A DNA stretch of 64,000 bases from contig WAID01000009.1 of assembly GCA_016584495.1 (NCBI GenBank), positions 3,410,001 to 3,474,000 of the forward strand, in the 5' to 3' direction. Positions 1 through 11,831 of the stretch are shown here, piece after piece (positions within the stretch are counted from its first letter, which is position 1; each line of letters opens with the position of its first letter). The notes under the pieces are model-generated. The model was given only the letters and a program-made list of their open reading frames with translations. It was not told where the DNA came from and made no database searches. Source of the DNA: Celoporthe dispersa (taxonomy: Eukaryota; Ascomycota; Sordariomycetes; Diaporthales; Cryphonectriaceae). The position numbers were made by a program, and so were the translations under genes.

Positions 1-1
1 A

Positions 2-445
2 TTTCTCAACACTACATCCCAGCAAGCAGGACCACAGTCCTTCAGCCCCGCTCCCATGGACCTCGACCCCGATACACACGAATCCCCGGCTCAGCAGCTT
101 AAGCAGCAGTTGCGCAGAATATCCGATGCCACAGAGACAACATTTCGAATGCCTCGTAGCCGGAGCCACACCCCGCGTTCGAGCTTGGGTCACTTCCCTC
201 GCCTCCGTACTCCCTCACAGCCAGATGTAGGTATCAAGCAGGAGCAGAAGCCGTTCGGGTCTCAAGAGACAACCCTCTCAGAGCTTGCTGCGAACCGTGT
301 GGCTGTTAGGCAATTTCCCGAGACACCAGCAGGCAATGAAGACTTAGTGGAGAAGATGATGATGGACTTGCGAAGAGCAAGTATGCAGAGTCAGGGTCTC
401 GAAAGCAGCGTGACGGGACACGACGAGTCTCCAGTGAACCGCTAG
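2..445 (+). CDS. 3' end of an unrecognised gene, cut by the left edge
   Basis: The frame is open from base 2 to the stop at 443-445, so the ATG at 56 is probably internal and the gene continues left of the window. The visible 147 residues are polar and low in hydrophobics, with a basic R/S/T/P stretch (MPRSRSHTPRSS) and an acidic C-terminus, which suggests an intrinsically disordered tail. I recognise no domain. It could be the tail of a nuclear or regulatory protein, but nothing in the sequence fixes that. The reading frame is well supported by codon usage and the absence of stops; identity is unknown. Confidence 0.55.
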   Translation, partial: FLNTTSQQAGPQSFSPAPMDLDPDTHESPAQQLKQQLRRISDATETTFRMPRSRSHTPRSSLGHFPRLRTPSQPDVGIKQEQKPFGSQETTLSELAANRVAVRQFPETPAGNEDLVEKMMMDLRRASMQSQGLESSVTGHDESPVNR

Positions 446-1142
446 ACCGCCCTGAGGACCTTTAATTTCTTTCAAAATTCGAAATGTATATTTTTACAAG
501 GCGGCGATAGCCGGGGAGGAGGGCAAAGGGTGAAATAATACCGTGTATGGGCGTCTCTGGGGGAGGGGGGATGCATACACCTTTGATGCGAGTGGAGGCG
601 TCGGGGAAGATGCCGTGAGGAAGTTCCATCACTCTGCGGCGTTTAGAGGGCCTGGCGTTCATTCCATGGTTGGCTTTCTAGGATCCACCTGGTGGTGTTG
701 TGGACGGTCGGGTCCAAAACAGCACCTCGCCAGCGACAGAGCGCTCTAGCGTCATTCATCGTTAGGGACACTCATACGATATGGTCTCAGTGGAGGGTCT
801 CGTTGGCGTTCAAACACATTGTGAGGCGGGTCTCTAACCTTGTTCTCAATGGGACCTGGCACAAGCAGACATACATTCAGCTTTAGATTTGAGGAACCAG
901 AAAAAGAGAGCCTCACTTGATTGGTCATGTCTACATAGACAAGGAGATAACACATAAAACTCCACCGTGCATAACCTGTCGTGTCATGCTATGCTATGCT
1001 GCCGAGTGAAAGACCCAGACGTATTGATACGATCTTCCCCAAGCTTGTCCATGAGCTGACGGATATATGCATTATTATATTAATTAGCTGCTAGGTGGGC
1101 TTACAACTTCAAACCAGATTAGGGTGATTTTTGAAGTCTGCC
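446..1142. other. Intergenic, no gene seen
   Basis: About 700 bases between the partial gene and the AA1-like gene. Only short frames without recognisable content are present. AT content rises from about 960 to 1130, as expected for 3' flanking DNA of two converging genes. Confidence 0.5.
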
Positions 1143-1890
1143 TCATAACCTCTGGCGCAATAGCGGTATTAAACATGTATGAATTTGGCCTGCGTGGCTA
1201 TTCGTCTGCGTATACATTCTCAGGCTACTCCGGTCATCTCGTAAGGCTCCAGTTGAAGCGACACTGGCGCACACGTAACCTCCCCTGTCCGAGTAGATCT
1301 GACCAATGGTCCAGTTTTCATTCTGGTACATCGTCTCGGTGCAGTCGAGCGTCAAGTTGACCTTGCCATAAGCAGTGAATGTTGTTCTGGGTTGCTTCCT
1401 CGTTAGCATCAAGCCTGGTCAAGACACAATATTCACAGAGAGAGAGAGAGAGAGAGAGCATGGCTTGGCTTTACGGGTATTGCGGGTCCTCATCGTCACA
1501 CACCCACGTCTGATTAACGTCCAACTCCCCGCTGGGCCTGTTGAAAGCAAAGGTGGCCGGCGCCGCATCCGACCCTGCACAGTCGTACCAGACGGTCCCG
1601 TAGAAGAAGTCCTCGAGCTGGTCACTGGACGCGCTGCAGGACGCGACGGTGTCTGGCACGGCCGGGTTGGTGAGGTTGAAGCTGACGTAGCCCCACGAGT
1701 TTTGGTGCGCGGGCGTGCTGAAGACGTAGGAGGCGTGGTAGTCGAAGTCTTCGATCGTCCAGCCGGCCTCGTGGAGAGATGTCGCGGAGCAGGAGGGGGA
1801 GGAGCCGCGCTGGGAGAGGAGGGCGGCCGGTGTGGACCGGCCCAGGGCGCAGGGCAAGAGAGACAGGAGAGAGGCGTAGAGTAGATGCAT
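1143..1890 (-). CDS. Small secreted protein, AA1-like domain type
   Basis: Two exons, 1475-1890 and 1143-1386, joined across an 88-bp intron (donor GTAAAG, acceptor CCAG). Splicing keeps phase and gives 219 residues. The N-terminus (MHLLYASLLSLLPCALG) is a clear signal peptide. The mature part has several cysteines and the stretch DYHASYVFSTPAHQNSWGYV, which I associate with the AA1-like family of fungal secreted proteins of unknown function, related in fold to Alt a 1. There are N-glycosylation sequons (NLT, NQT, NWT). The intron carries an (AG)11 microsatellite. The family assignment is from memory of the motif; secretion is well supported. The last about 30 residues are low in recognisable content, so the true 3' end could involve another intron. 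Confidence 0.6.
1437..1458. repeat. (AG)11 microsatellite inside an intron
   Basis: A perfect dinucleotide run lying wholly within the intron of the AA1-like gene (1387-1474). On the coding strand it reads as a CT-rich tract upstream of the acceptor. Confidence 0.9.
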
Positions 1891-4746
1891 GTTTGATGAG
1901 CACGATGAGGGAGAATGGGCGGCGGGCGGCAGGATCTTCTCGGGTTGAAGCTGGATGTATGATTATGAGGTGGATGTGTAGTAGTCAAGAGAGGTCCACG
2001 GCAAGGGCATCGTGACGACTTTATCTGTTTTTTGGTTTTTGGGTCCTGTGCCTTGATCACTCTCGCCCTGCTGGGGAGCGGCAATGATCGCCGCATAGCA
2101 GCTGCAAGACAGACCTACTACCGCAGTCATGAATCAACAGAGACCGCCTTTTTGGGAAAGATGGCCCAAACCAGAGGCCCGCTAAGTTGGCCCCTTTCGG
2201 GATGACATCGACAGCCCAAAAGTGTGGACGGGATACGGGGTGTGCCAAGCCCTCGTATTCCCTTGCGTCCTGGAACCGCCGGCGGGAAGATCTCTCCAAC
2301 GTTACTTGTGGCTGGGCTGTGCCTTTTTTTTTTTCTTCTTTTTTTTCTTTCTCGGCCCATCGCCTCGGCATCTGCAATGATTTAGGAGGGCCTCCTCTCA
2401 CCGCCTTTACTAACAGTAAGGTGCCAAGATGAGATTCACGCGGTGGAACGAGACGTTCAAGACAGCCGAATGAAGAGGCTCCTGTGGTGCCCTCAGACAC
2501 AAGACAGACTATCTAGAGTGCCGTGTCATGATTATTCTCGAGGGTCCTGGTACTTCAAAGAACTATTGATGTCATGGCAACCCCCGAAGAAAGACTAAGT
2601 AATAGTTTTTATCGTGAGGCTCAATTGACAAGTCCTATTTTGAGCGTGTGCTGACCACTATTAGTTAGTCTTCTTCTCCAGAGAGGTAATATCCGCTTGC
2701 TAACAACGTTACTGCTTCTATTCAAAGCTAGAACCTTAAGCTAGCACCCTCAGATCTTCTTCCGTGTCACGTTAGACAGTATTCAGCTGGGGTGATGGTG
2801 TCGACGATGGCCTTGAAATTTGCCTCCATCAGCTCTCGGGATCTCGGGAAACAATCATCGCACAGAACTGGGGGCCTCTGCCTGGATCGGATGTCCGTCA
2901 GTGTGGTTCGGTGCATGTGAGGCGCCAGCACTCCCGAGGTCGGTGAGCGCGAGCGAGAAGCTGGCCATAGGCAGCACGCTCGGCTAACTGCGGGACTGAG
3001 GCATGCTCGACTACCTATGAGGCCCAGGTTCGTCATGCTGATGCCGTGCACCGTGGTACAGGAGCACAGCCCGCTTGCTGAACAGGCGATACATGATGAA
3101 GTCACTAGTACAACGCGATACTTATGCTCTAAACCGACAGACCGAGCTTACCTCGAGCCATACTCTATGTGGTCGTAAGCTCCAAGAGGGATTGAAACAA
3201 GCCTTTCTCAACGTGCCACTTTATTTTCTGCTCGGCTACGTTCATTTACCAGATGATAGTATAAGTGTAATGCATGCTGATAGAATGATGCGTTTCGTAA
3301 TTAACGGCACTCAAGACTAGGCTTGGGCGAGATGTCTTCTAAACGTCTGCAGTGAGTGGGTGAATATTGATACGCGTACTCGAAACGTTTTGTATGGAAG
3401 CTGTAAGCCCACGGGCTTCAGTTACATAGCCTTGCCTATGGAGACTGTGCTATTCTCTTACGATTAGAGATGAAATGAGCAGCATATATATCTCAGATGT
3501 GGCGCAGTCGTCATGAAAAAAGAAAATAAAAGTCTATAATCATTGGAGCTCCCAACAGCCAGCAAGGGATGGATTGAAAAAGCCATGTACGTTTGATACA
3601 GCGTTGAGACATCTTGATTCTTCAGGGCAATTGGAATGCGTCGTTGAGGTCAAAGGAAATGAGGCGGGGCCTGCTGGAGAATTTGAAGCGATGCATCAAA
3701 GGAATTTGGTCGGGAAGTCAATTTACTATATCGAGATCCCGAAAGGGCCAGCAATTAGCTAATTCCAACAAGCCTACGGCATATGTATTTCTGGGTAACT
3801 TTCCACGGGTCTCTAACAGCTATCATCCCGTCTGAGGATGGGTTCGACATCTCAACGGTTTACATGTCAGCAGGGTTGTCTGGCACAATGTCATCCGGAT
3901 TGAATCTTCATCAGCGGGATGCGAAGCCGCAGTATGAGAAGTAATATCTGAACTCAGAGACAAGCCATGAATCGAGATGTCCATGCAACAAATAATTTTC
4001 AGGTATTGATGCTACTTGTTGGTGCGTTCGGAACTTTAAGTGCTGCATATCCGTGCTCGGATTTTTAGATGGTTTTGTTTCAACTGATGTCTTGTGTTTG
4101 GCCTGATTTGGTTCCGGGCTGAAGCTTATTCGGTCCTGATCCCCAACCGCAATCAGCCTGCCTATCATAACCAGCTTTTCGCCGCTACTGTTGTTTGATC
4201 CACCAAACGAAACGGCGCAAAAGCCATAGCACATTCAGGAGCCTGGTTCAATTTGTCCGCACGTGGCTAGCCTGCCATGGCGGACGGCGTTATTTGCTAC
4301 GCCCTCAGGCGTGGGGATGATCGGGCGAGGAGCGCTCAGGCTTTCAGCTCATGTTTCTTGACACTGATTTACTGGGTGAAGCTGGTCAGACGGGGGCTAA
4401 GCAATCAGCGTAGGCCATGCAGGCGGAGTGGCGAGCTGTATCTAAATTGCGAGCTTTTCAAGGACGAACACCCTTTCTCGTCTGAAAGATGTAAAGCGTT
4501 CCTGAAGGAATGATCTGATCCTCCGAGGTATGAGTGAGTGCCAGATGGTTCGGAGGACTCCTTGCGTCGAAAATCATTCTGGACATTCACTGGCCTAGTG
4601 ACGGGGCCAACCTTCTCACCCACTGCTGCCGATGGGTTTTATTTCTGGACGAGGAATGAATTGTTCATCCTTTTGCGTCTCGCTCGCCACTACATTACGC
4701 AAGTCCAGTCCATTGTCATAGCTGGCCTTCGCTGCGACGTTGAAGA
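1891..4746. other. Gene-poor stretch, nothing recognisable
   Basis: Nearly 3 kb with only short frames on either strand. From about 2500 to 4250 the sequence is AT-rich. A 112-codon minus-strand frame at 2767-3105 shows no family signal. Pyrimidine tracts near 2320-2350 are unremarkable. Nothing here can be supported as a gene. Confidence 0.5.
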
Positions 4747-6294
4747 GTGCCTCTAGCCCAAGCTCCAGAAGAGATGGGAGTGTTGAGGTGGAAGACCGCC
4801 AGAACTCCGTGGGAAGATCCAGCGAAGATGATCTCGGAACGACAGAATGCGCAGCCGCACGAGTTTCCGGGCGAGGCGACCTTCGATTTTCCGAACGAGG
4901 GACCATATCGACCAAGCTACCCGGAAAGTCCTTCATTCGAGGCCATAGAAGGCAGCCAAGGAGATAAGAACAATGGAAACGACGGACAGTTTGAGTACTC
5001 GAATCAGGACCCGAATCGAGGTCAGTTTTATGAACAAGGGCAGAGCTCAGGTGAGGGCAAAGACTCGCAGCGGAATGGGGACAGCCAATTTGAAAGCCAG
5101 GGCGGTGGGAGTCAGGGCAAAAGTCAAAATGGAAACCAGAATCAGAACAATGGCGGCGACAAGAACCAAGGATCATCTCAGGATGGAGGGAAAGGACAAG
5201 ATCAAGACAATGGACAGCATCAGAGTCAGAACTCAGACCAGGATCCAAAGTCAAGCTCCCAAGACGACAACGGTCGGCCGCAGACGGAGACAAAGTCCAC
5301 GACCTCGTACCAGACGCAGACCACTACGGAGACATCGTCATCCTCGTCATCCTCGTCAACTACACAAACAACGTCTAGCCTTCAGACCCAGCCGACGACC
5401 TTTCTTCCATCGCCAACTCCGGAGTCAGCACAGCCAGGAGTCGTGCCTGAAGCAGCACCACCTGTACCCGCAGAGCTGACGACGTCTATTATTGCATCCC
5501 TGACTACCTCTTCACTACAAACGTTCTCCTCTGCTCAGGCTTTCACCTCAGTGCAGCCGCTTCCCGTGGTCAGTCAAACATCATCAGCCGTAACTTCAGT
5601 ACCATCCTCAGCGGCACCATCAGTGCAACTTCAAACTGCCATCTCCACGCTCGCGGTACAGATCACCTCAACAGCGCTGCCGTCATCTACCAGTTCAGCA
5701 TCATCATCCGCGGGGTCAGGGTCTGGGATGTCGTCAGCCCAAGTGACTGGGATTGCCGGTAAGTTACATGCTCTCCTTTGCCTGAAGTGACCACGCAGGA
5801 GCATGCACTGACTTCTCTCAGCTGGTAGTAGCTCTGCCGTCGCTGTGATTGCGCTCTTCTTTTTCTTCCTAGTAAGGCTCAGAAGACGTGGCTCTCTACC
5901 CTGTCTTGGGAGGTCAAGAACCAAGCCCAAGAAGGACCTGGCGGGCTCATCGCATAAGACAAACACTCCTGCAAGCCAGAAAGGCTCCCACGCAGATGCG
6001 ACAGACGCACAAAGCCTGTCAGGAACAACAGAAAAGGAACCTTCTGATCTGAGAACATCAGGAACTGGCCAGAGAGATCTCGACGGGCGAGATCAGTGTA
6101 CCCCGTCCGTTGACTGCCCGGTCCAGAGACTGCAGGAAAAATTCAGGCTGCACAACTCGACCGACCCACGCCCCGCCTCGAAACGAGACCCAGTCGACAG
6201 GTGTAGCATCAGCTCGTGTTCAACGTGCTCACCCCGTGAGTCATCGGCATTCTCTCTGGGTCTGCTTCTTCAGCCTTCCTTGGACTTTTTTTAA
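4747..6294 (+). CDS. Single-pass membrane protein with Q/N-rich and S/T-rich extracellular part
   Basis: Exons 4747-5758 and 5822-6294, with a 63-bp intron (GTAAGT...CTCAG) and phase preserved, give about 494 residues. Residues about 70-180 are strongly enriched in Q, N, D, G and S. Residues about 180-330 are S/T-rich and suited to O-glycosylation. A hydrophobic segment just after the intron (AVAVIALFFFFLVRL) is followed by RRR and a polar cytoplasmic tail. There is no N-terminal signal peptide, so topology rests on the single segment and its positive-inside flank. It resembles fungal Mid2/WSC-like surface proteins in architecture only. The start may instead be the Met at 4774. A second, unusually short intron (6236-6273) would extend the C-terminus to a stop at 6399-6401. 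Confidence 0.6.
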
Positions 6295-6570
6295 GTTTCG
6301 GGAGATCCGCACGTCGCTGGGTGGGCGAGGATCAGGCTGGTCTTCGTGGTTCAGGCAGGATGATCGAGCGAAAGAGAAGCCAGGATCAGATGTGGGAGTG
6401 AAATAATACCTTGTTCTCCGTGTTGAATCTTCTGAAAGTGTATAATTATATTTTCTTGGACATTCCTATCTCAAACCGCATAGCAGCTGCGTCGCTAAAG
6501 ATCCACCTGGGCAGAGGCTCACCCTGGGTGGCACCTTGATGCAGGCTCATTTGGTGCGGTGTAAATACAC

Positions 6571-7245
6571 TCATTGAGAAGATGAAGACGGCACAGGACC
6601 AATATGCTCTACTTCACGTGAACCTGCTTCTTCCGCCTCGGATGGAGTTTCCGGCCATGGCAACACTGTCAAGCCCGGCCAGATCCCCCGCCACCTCTCA
6701 GCCTTTTTCTCGTACAGAATCTTATTCGCATTGACCGGATTTGGCCGGACAACGAGATTCAGGATATCCGTAAACCCCCACGGCGCAAATACCTTCCAGT
6801 CCCCATCAGGCAGGAGCCGCACCCCAAACAACGCCGTGCCAGTCATCCAGTGCACTATGGCCCCCTCTGTAGATGTATACTGCGGGCATGGCATGCCAAA
6901 CCTTTGCGGATACCACAAGTGCACCCTGGCTTGGTTCCGGATTTCCACCCGCGTGGGCAGGCCCTCGAAGATCTTGGCTCCTACCTGGATCACGCGGTCT
7001 TCTGCCTCCCACGATAAGTCCGTGTCGTCGAAGTAGACCAGGTCATAGTCGTCGATGCCTGTCTCTGGCGGCTTTTCGGTCACCATGTTCCATACGGTCT
7101 GTGTCAGTGACCCAGCGGCGAGATACCAGTCTGGGAGGTTCATGGTGGCGGCTCGAGACAGGACCTCGAGCAGGGTGGTATTGCGATTCAGGGCTCGGCG
7201 GAAGAGAGCAGCCTCCTCTTCGGTGTGAGGGCCGTCGATCTGCAT
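6571..7245 (-). CDS. Nucleotidyltransferase-fold protein (NTP_transf_6 / DUF925 type)
   Basis: Single exon, 224 residues. The sequence has the hallmarks of the PF06042-type family: the N-terminal helix region FRRALNRNTTLLEVL, then DWYLAAGSLTQTVWN, then GIDDYDLVYFDDTDLS, which supplies the D-x-D metal-binding pattern. Next come HLWYPQRFG, TSTEGAIVHWMTGTALFGVR and the C-terminal WGFTDILNLVVRPN. Length and motif order match family members in bacteria and fungi. The biochemical substrate is unknown for the family as I recall it. No signal peptide or membrane segment is seen, so it is likely cytosolic. The start codon is the first in frame. Confidence 0.8.
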   Translation of the reverse strand: MQIDGPHTEEEAALFRRALNRNTTLLEVLSRAATMNLPDWYLAAGSLTQTVWNMVTEKPPETGIDDYDLVYFDDTDLSWEAEDRVIQVGAKIFEGLPTRVEIRNQARVHLWYPQRFGMPCPQYTSTEGAIVHWMTGTALFGVRLLPDGDWKVFAPWGFTDILNLVVRPNPVNANKILYEKKAERWRGIWPGLTVLPWPETPSEAEEAGSREVEHIGPVPSSSSQ

Positions 7246-7947
7246 GATGTACCAGCTCGGCTAGAAGAATGTGGTCAGCAGTGGATTGATCAAGTAAAAT
7301 ATTACAAACTCACGGACTCGATCGAACGATGTCGGGCTGGACGTACCAACTTGGCTCTGATGTAGGCGGGGTGCTTAAGCTTCCATATATGTAGACTCAG
7401 CCTTCGCAATGATTCCAAAGAGGTGAACAACAAAAAAAAAAATATCAACTTTCCTCACCCTTTGTTTAGGATTATTAATACCCATATTTTATTAGCCGTT
7501 GCTGCCTAGAAGATGTCGGAATTACGAAGGTGACTTCACAGGGTTAGGGTCATTAGAACGGACATAATAAGCTGATATAATCGTCTTCGAGAGATGAAGA
7601 AGCTCAGAAGCCCTCGGCAAACAGAACAATTGTCCAGCGAAGAAGACCTGGAAAGGCCGGAGACATGTGTATAATTTGTAGGTGTTACCCCCTCTAAAGC
7701 TGCCCGAGGCTGCCAAGACACCCAGCTAAGTCGCACAATACTGCCTACAAAGTAGTGTGTCCGAATATGTGGCTAGATAGAGGAGTCCTGGCTCATTTTA
7801 CAAGTGCATAGAAGAAGGTGGAAGCTTGACCAACACTTATTTTCTGTAACTAATAGAATCCACGTAAATATACGAAAATGGATACTTCTTGCCTCAGCGA
7901 GTGTCGGTGACATTTTGCCTTCCAGTGCCTATAGCCTCCCCTGAACC
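7246..7947. other. Intergenic, AT-rich
   Basis: About 700 bases between two minus-strand genes. It includes an A-rich run at about 7431-7445. No coding signal is seen. Confidence 0.5.
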
Positions 7948-10125
7948 TCATTGCACAACTTCAACGCTCAAGTCGTCCGGCCACCGAGCTTGATCCACTC
8001 CGTTCCCCCGCGTGCCAACGTGGAATCCAGGCTTAACTTCACCTCCCGGGAATCTCAATACCGGGGCAACAATCCTCAGATCGGCGCCGATACACTTAGA
8101 GTGGACCTGAGTGAAGAATGCCGGGTTGAAGAGGGTAGCGCCGCTGTTCTGCTGCACAGCCTCAATGGTGCGCGGCATTAGGTACATCACTTTGAATGTA
8201 GAAGTTAGCTTGAACTCCTCCAACATAAGACTCGTGCCACCTTAGGTGAGATATTTTCAGATGGTGCTGGTGCACTCACTGTTGTGGAAATGCCGGAAGA
8301 CTGGCGACCCACTCCGCCTCCATACGTCTTGCCACACGTCGTCACTGTACGTTCCGACGTGGTCCACCAACCAGCGAGAATAATAGTTCAGAGCGGTCTA
8401 TTTGGTGGAAGTCAGAGCTGTCCGTATGTCTCAAGGTGCCACGCGTCAACTTACATCCATAGTGTATGAGCCTCCCTTCTCAGCTCTTTGAATCAGCGCG
8501 GTCAGAATTCCCGTCAGGCCGGCAACTCCCGTGCTAGCATATAGGTCAAAATTGAAGCTCTTCGATATGTTCAACAACGCACAGCAACATACCAGTAATC
8601 CGAGTTGGGAAAAACGGGTGTGACCGGCTCGTCATTCCCCATGGCCCGGCCAAACTCGTAGGAGACGCCACAGTTCTGTGTCACATGGTCAGTGAATATT
8701 ACTATGGCCGGTCATGAATGGATTTTCAAGGCGGATAATCGGTAACGGACCGCGTCGCTGATCTGCTGCCAGCCACTTCGATGCATCCACGGCCCTTGCC
8801 AGCCATAGCAGTTCTCCCTCGCAGAGATGATGCCCCTCTCCCGGTCCTTGCACAGATCAATGATATCCTGCTGGCTAAACCCATACTTATCAAGAACTCC
8901 CGGCCGGTACCCCTGAAGCACGACATCGGCATCGCGGATCAGCTCGCGCAGCTTTCTCCCGGTCCGCCTCCTGTCTCAGATCCAGAGACGCGTTCCACTT
9001 CCCGTGGTTCAGATCAGGGTGCAGGGCGGACATATCCGTGAGGTGGGGTGCGGTGATGCGCATGACGCTGGCTCCTAGCTCTGCTAGACCGCGCGAGATG
9101 GCCGGGGCAGCGATGATGCGGGTCAGGTCGACTACCTTGAGCCCTGCGAGGGCCTTGCCACCGATGTGCCTGTCGAGGCGGAGTCCGGCCACCAGCAGGG
9201 CTTCTGGATCGGGTTCTCATGGGCGTGGACCTCAAACAGCCCGACGTGCGCGTTGGCCTTGCCGTGCTCGCTACTGCGGTACTCGTCGACTGTGTTGCAG
9301 ATGGTGCCGGCCTGTCGGTAGACGTCTGTAGCGAGATGTTGGAGCTCGTCTGCGGTCAGCTTGGACACTGCTTCCGTGAAGGGTGCCAGTGCGTCTTCTG
9401 CAGAGCTGAGCTCCATATCTGGAGGAAGGCCCACACTTTTCAGCGTTGGGCCGGGATTCATCGAGCCTGTGCCATTGATTTGTCAATTAGAGGCTCAGGA
9501 GCTGATGGGAAGGCTTGGTGGGAGGAGGGAATAATTGCCGTGGAGGTGGAAGAACCGGTTGTCCTTCGTTCGATATATGTTTGTGGCCAGGTCGCGGTAA
9601 AAGGGGTTCAAATTGTCGTGTTTATCGCAGTTAGGAAAGTATTTCGACATCATTTCCTTTGTCTTTGGATCTGTGAATGACGAGATGGACAGGCATTCTT
9701 TGTCCGGGTTCAGCTGCCAGAGAAGTGTGGACATGATGAAGAGCTGAGCATGGTCCCTGGGCCATCATATCATTTAGGTTCCTGATCGTATCGACCAAGC
9801 CTCGCCGAAACACTCACGTGTTGATATTCACCTGCACCGGCCCTGCGCCATACTTCCTTCTCAGCAATACGTTCAGGATCGTAGCCTCATAAGCCTTCAA
9901 GGCTGAGATGCTCTCTGCAAATCTCCAGTTGATTGGCAGGCTTGGCTTGTCGCTCCCCTCGAAGGTTACGCGGCTCGCGAGGTCGAGAGCTTCAAGAGGG
10001 AGGCATTGTTGAATCAGAGGATCTTGCAGGACGCCGTTCAGGAATACCTTCTGCGCCGCTGCTGGGACAGAATAACTGCTCGGCCCAGCCGGAGTGGGAG
10101 TCTTGCTGTCCTCTCCAGTAGTCAT
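7948..10125 (-). CDS. CaiB/BaiF family III CoA-transferase, two compensating frameshifts in the sequence
   Basis: Seven exons: 9818-10125, 9539-9756, 8751-9466, 8593-8675, 8455-8533, 8280-8397 and 7948-8189. Total length is 1764 nt with every splice phase consistent, giving 587 residues. Landmarks of the fungal family III group are PINWRFAES, NTDHAQLFIMSTLLW, HGKANAHVGLFEVH, LAGLKVVDLTRIIAAP, ELGASVMRITAPHL, GYRPGVLDKYGFS, GWQGPWMHRSGWQQISDA and the C-terminal VGTRGNGVDQARWPDDLSVEVV. Family III enzymes move CoA between carboxylic acids through an enzyme-bound anhydride; the substrate here is unknown. Exon 3 changes frame twice: one base appears missing near 9150-9154 and one appears extra near 8953-8955. 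The segment between is the most conserved of all. Intron 2 has a GC donor (GCAATT). The start at 10125 is chosen over an upstream Met at 10197. Confidence 0.85.
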
Positions 10126-11127
10126 CGTGAAATCCAGGAAGCGTGAGGCTGCGCTGAGAGGCTTGGTGAAGAGCGACGTTTGGCGAGGACGATGCAAGAA
10201 AAAGCTTTGGTGGTCTCAGCATGAAACGGACTTGAGGATCTGACCACTGCTTCCGAACTCCTGCCAAAGCAGTAGTATGACGCAACCCTCGGACCTCGGG
10301 TAATTAGGAGAAACGACCAGATAATACCCACTATTTTGTAAACGATACCTTTCATTAACTGTAGAACTGGCTTGAGCAGGATGTGTGACCGAAGCTTCGT
10401 GGTCATTGGCAACCAAGCATCGATGGAATCTGGCGATAATACTCGGCCTAGGGACCTTCAGCGCTGTGCAGCCATTACTACTTTGAAGTCTAATTCTAGG
10501 TCCCAATCCATAACAGCACCCCGGCTCTACCACCTGAAACGTTGAGCGTCCAATGTACTGTACTATCGTAATTTAATGAGAGCTGAAGTGATGTTTCTTG
10601 ATCTATCTGGTTGTGTTCAGCCTGCGGCCTGCATTTTGAAACTTGTCAGAATCAGAAGATGATAGACAAACGTCTATCTGCAGAAGAGCAGAGCAATATG
10701 ACTCTATAATTACCAGGCGATCTGATTTGCAGATGCGTTTTTGTCTAGAGCATGCCTATTGAGCGCTGTTCACACCTGTTGATGCATGGCAGTGTGGTTC
10801 AAATTTGTTACGTGCGAGACTAACTAATACCTGATGAGGTGCTAACCGATATGATTTATCGACGTATTCCGGTCAGCGCCAGGGACGGACGACTTCAATC
10901 ACGTAACGAGCCTAGCACGTACTTCATTGTTATCACGGCAATTAAATGACGCTAATGTTATAGCCTAATCGCCCAGTCACCTTCCAAGGTTTTGGCACTG
11001 TTCGTGCCAAGGGAATCACGATTCTACAAGAGACCGACATCGCAAAGAAAAAACCAAGATCATCACCCAAGAGTGTCTTACCTGCTTCGCCTTTCTCGAT
11101 CAGCTCAAGGAAGTCCAGGTCAAAGTC
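10126..11127. other. Shared upstream region of CoA-transferase and RidA genes
   Basis: About 1 kb between two divergently transcribed starts. Short minus-strand frames near 10216-10533 show no family signal. From 10560 onward the sequence is AT-rich. A bidirectional promoter is possible but not demonstrated. Confidence 0.45.
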
Positions 11128-11831
11128 ATGGAGCCACAGACTGGGCTCCAGCCCCGTACATTCAACCCTGAAGGCGTACCAGCGCCGCCCCCTACGTACA
11201 ACCATGTGGCTGTCACTCCTCTCCTCCCTTCGTCGCGTCTCATCACCCTCGCCGGTCTTACAGGATGTGACCCGGCATCTACAGATAACCCAAAGACACT
11301 GCCGGAGCAAGCATTGATTGCCTATTCTAAGATTCAGACCTGCCTGGCTGCTGCTGGCGCCACGCCGCGAGACATTGTTCAGGTCCGCTGCCCTGCCACC
11401 AGAATTGAGATGCTCGAACTCGTGATCTTCTTAACAACGTTTCTTAAATATAGGTCAAGCATTATATTGTGAAAGAAACAGGCCATCCGAAGATTGATCA
11501 GACTGATGTGGTTGACCGCGGTTGGGGTGAGCTCTGGACAGACTTCAGTACGTTGATCCTCATGCCACGTTCTCCGGCTTTGAATAATCTCGACATGCAG
11601 TTTGTTTGGAAACAATGGGTAGCCCATTCTGGTGCAATACCAATGGAACCATACATTTGTGGAAAACGCCATTCCCTCCACTATCGTACGAAGGTTAGAC
11701 ATAGTACTGACAAGCCCAAAGTGGACAGGACCGCAGGCGGGCACCGACCTCCCGATACAGTCATTGGCGTTGCTAGCCTAGCCAAGAAGGACATACTATA
11801 CGAGTGCGAGGTATGGGCTGTTGTGCATTAG
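11128..11831 (+). CDS. RidA/YjgF/UK114 family protein
   Basis: Three exons, 11128-11382, 11454-11547 and 11722-11831, total 459 nt and 152 residues, with all phases consistent. The protein reads LITLAGLTGCDP (strand 1 and the ligand region), then LPEQALIAYSKIQTCLAAAGATPRDIVQVKHYIV, the family signature, and ends DRTAGGHRPPDTVIGVASLAKKDILYECEVWAVV. RidA proteins hydrolyse reactive enamines/imines from PLP enzymes. This one lacks the classical C-terminal RVE-type arginine motif in an obvious form, so it may belong to a subgroup without deaminase activity (inference). No targeting signal is seen. Intron 2 is long (174 bp). Confidence 0.85.

Noticed and set aside
1419..2096. Minus-strand frame of 225 codons rich in S, T, P and R
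   Set aside because: It overlaps the AA1-like exon in another frame and has the composition of an out-of-frame translation.
2767..3105. 112-codon minus-strand frame
   Set aside because: Cys/Ser/Arg-rich without motif, in AT-rich, gene-poor DNA.
9100..9200. A cryptic intron as explanation for the CoA-transferase frame change
   Set aside because: Both sides are conserved coding sequence and there is no space for a normal intron; single-base indels explain it better.
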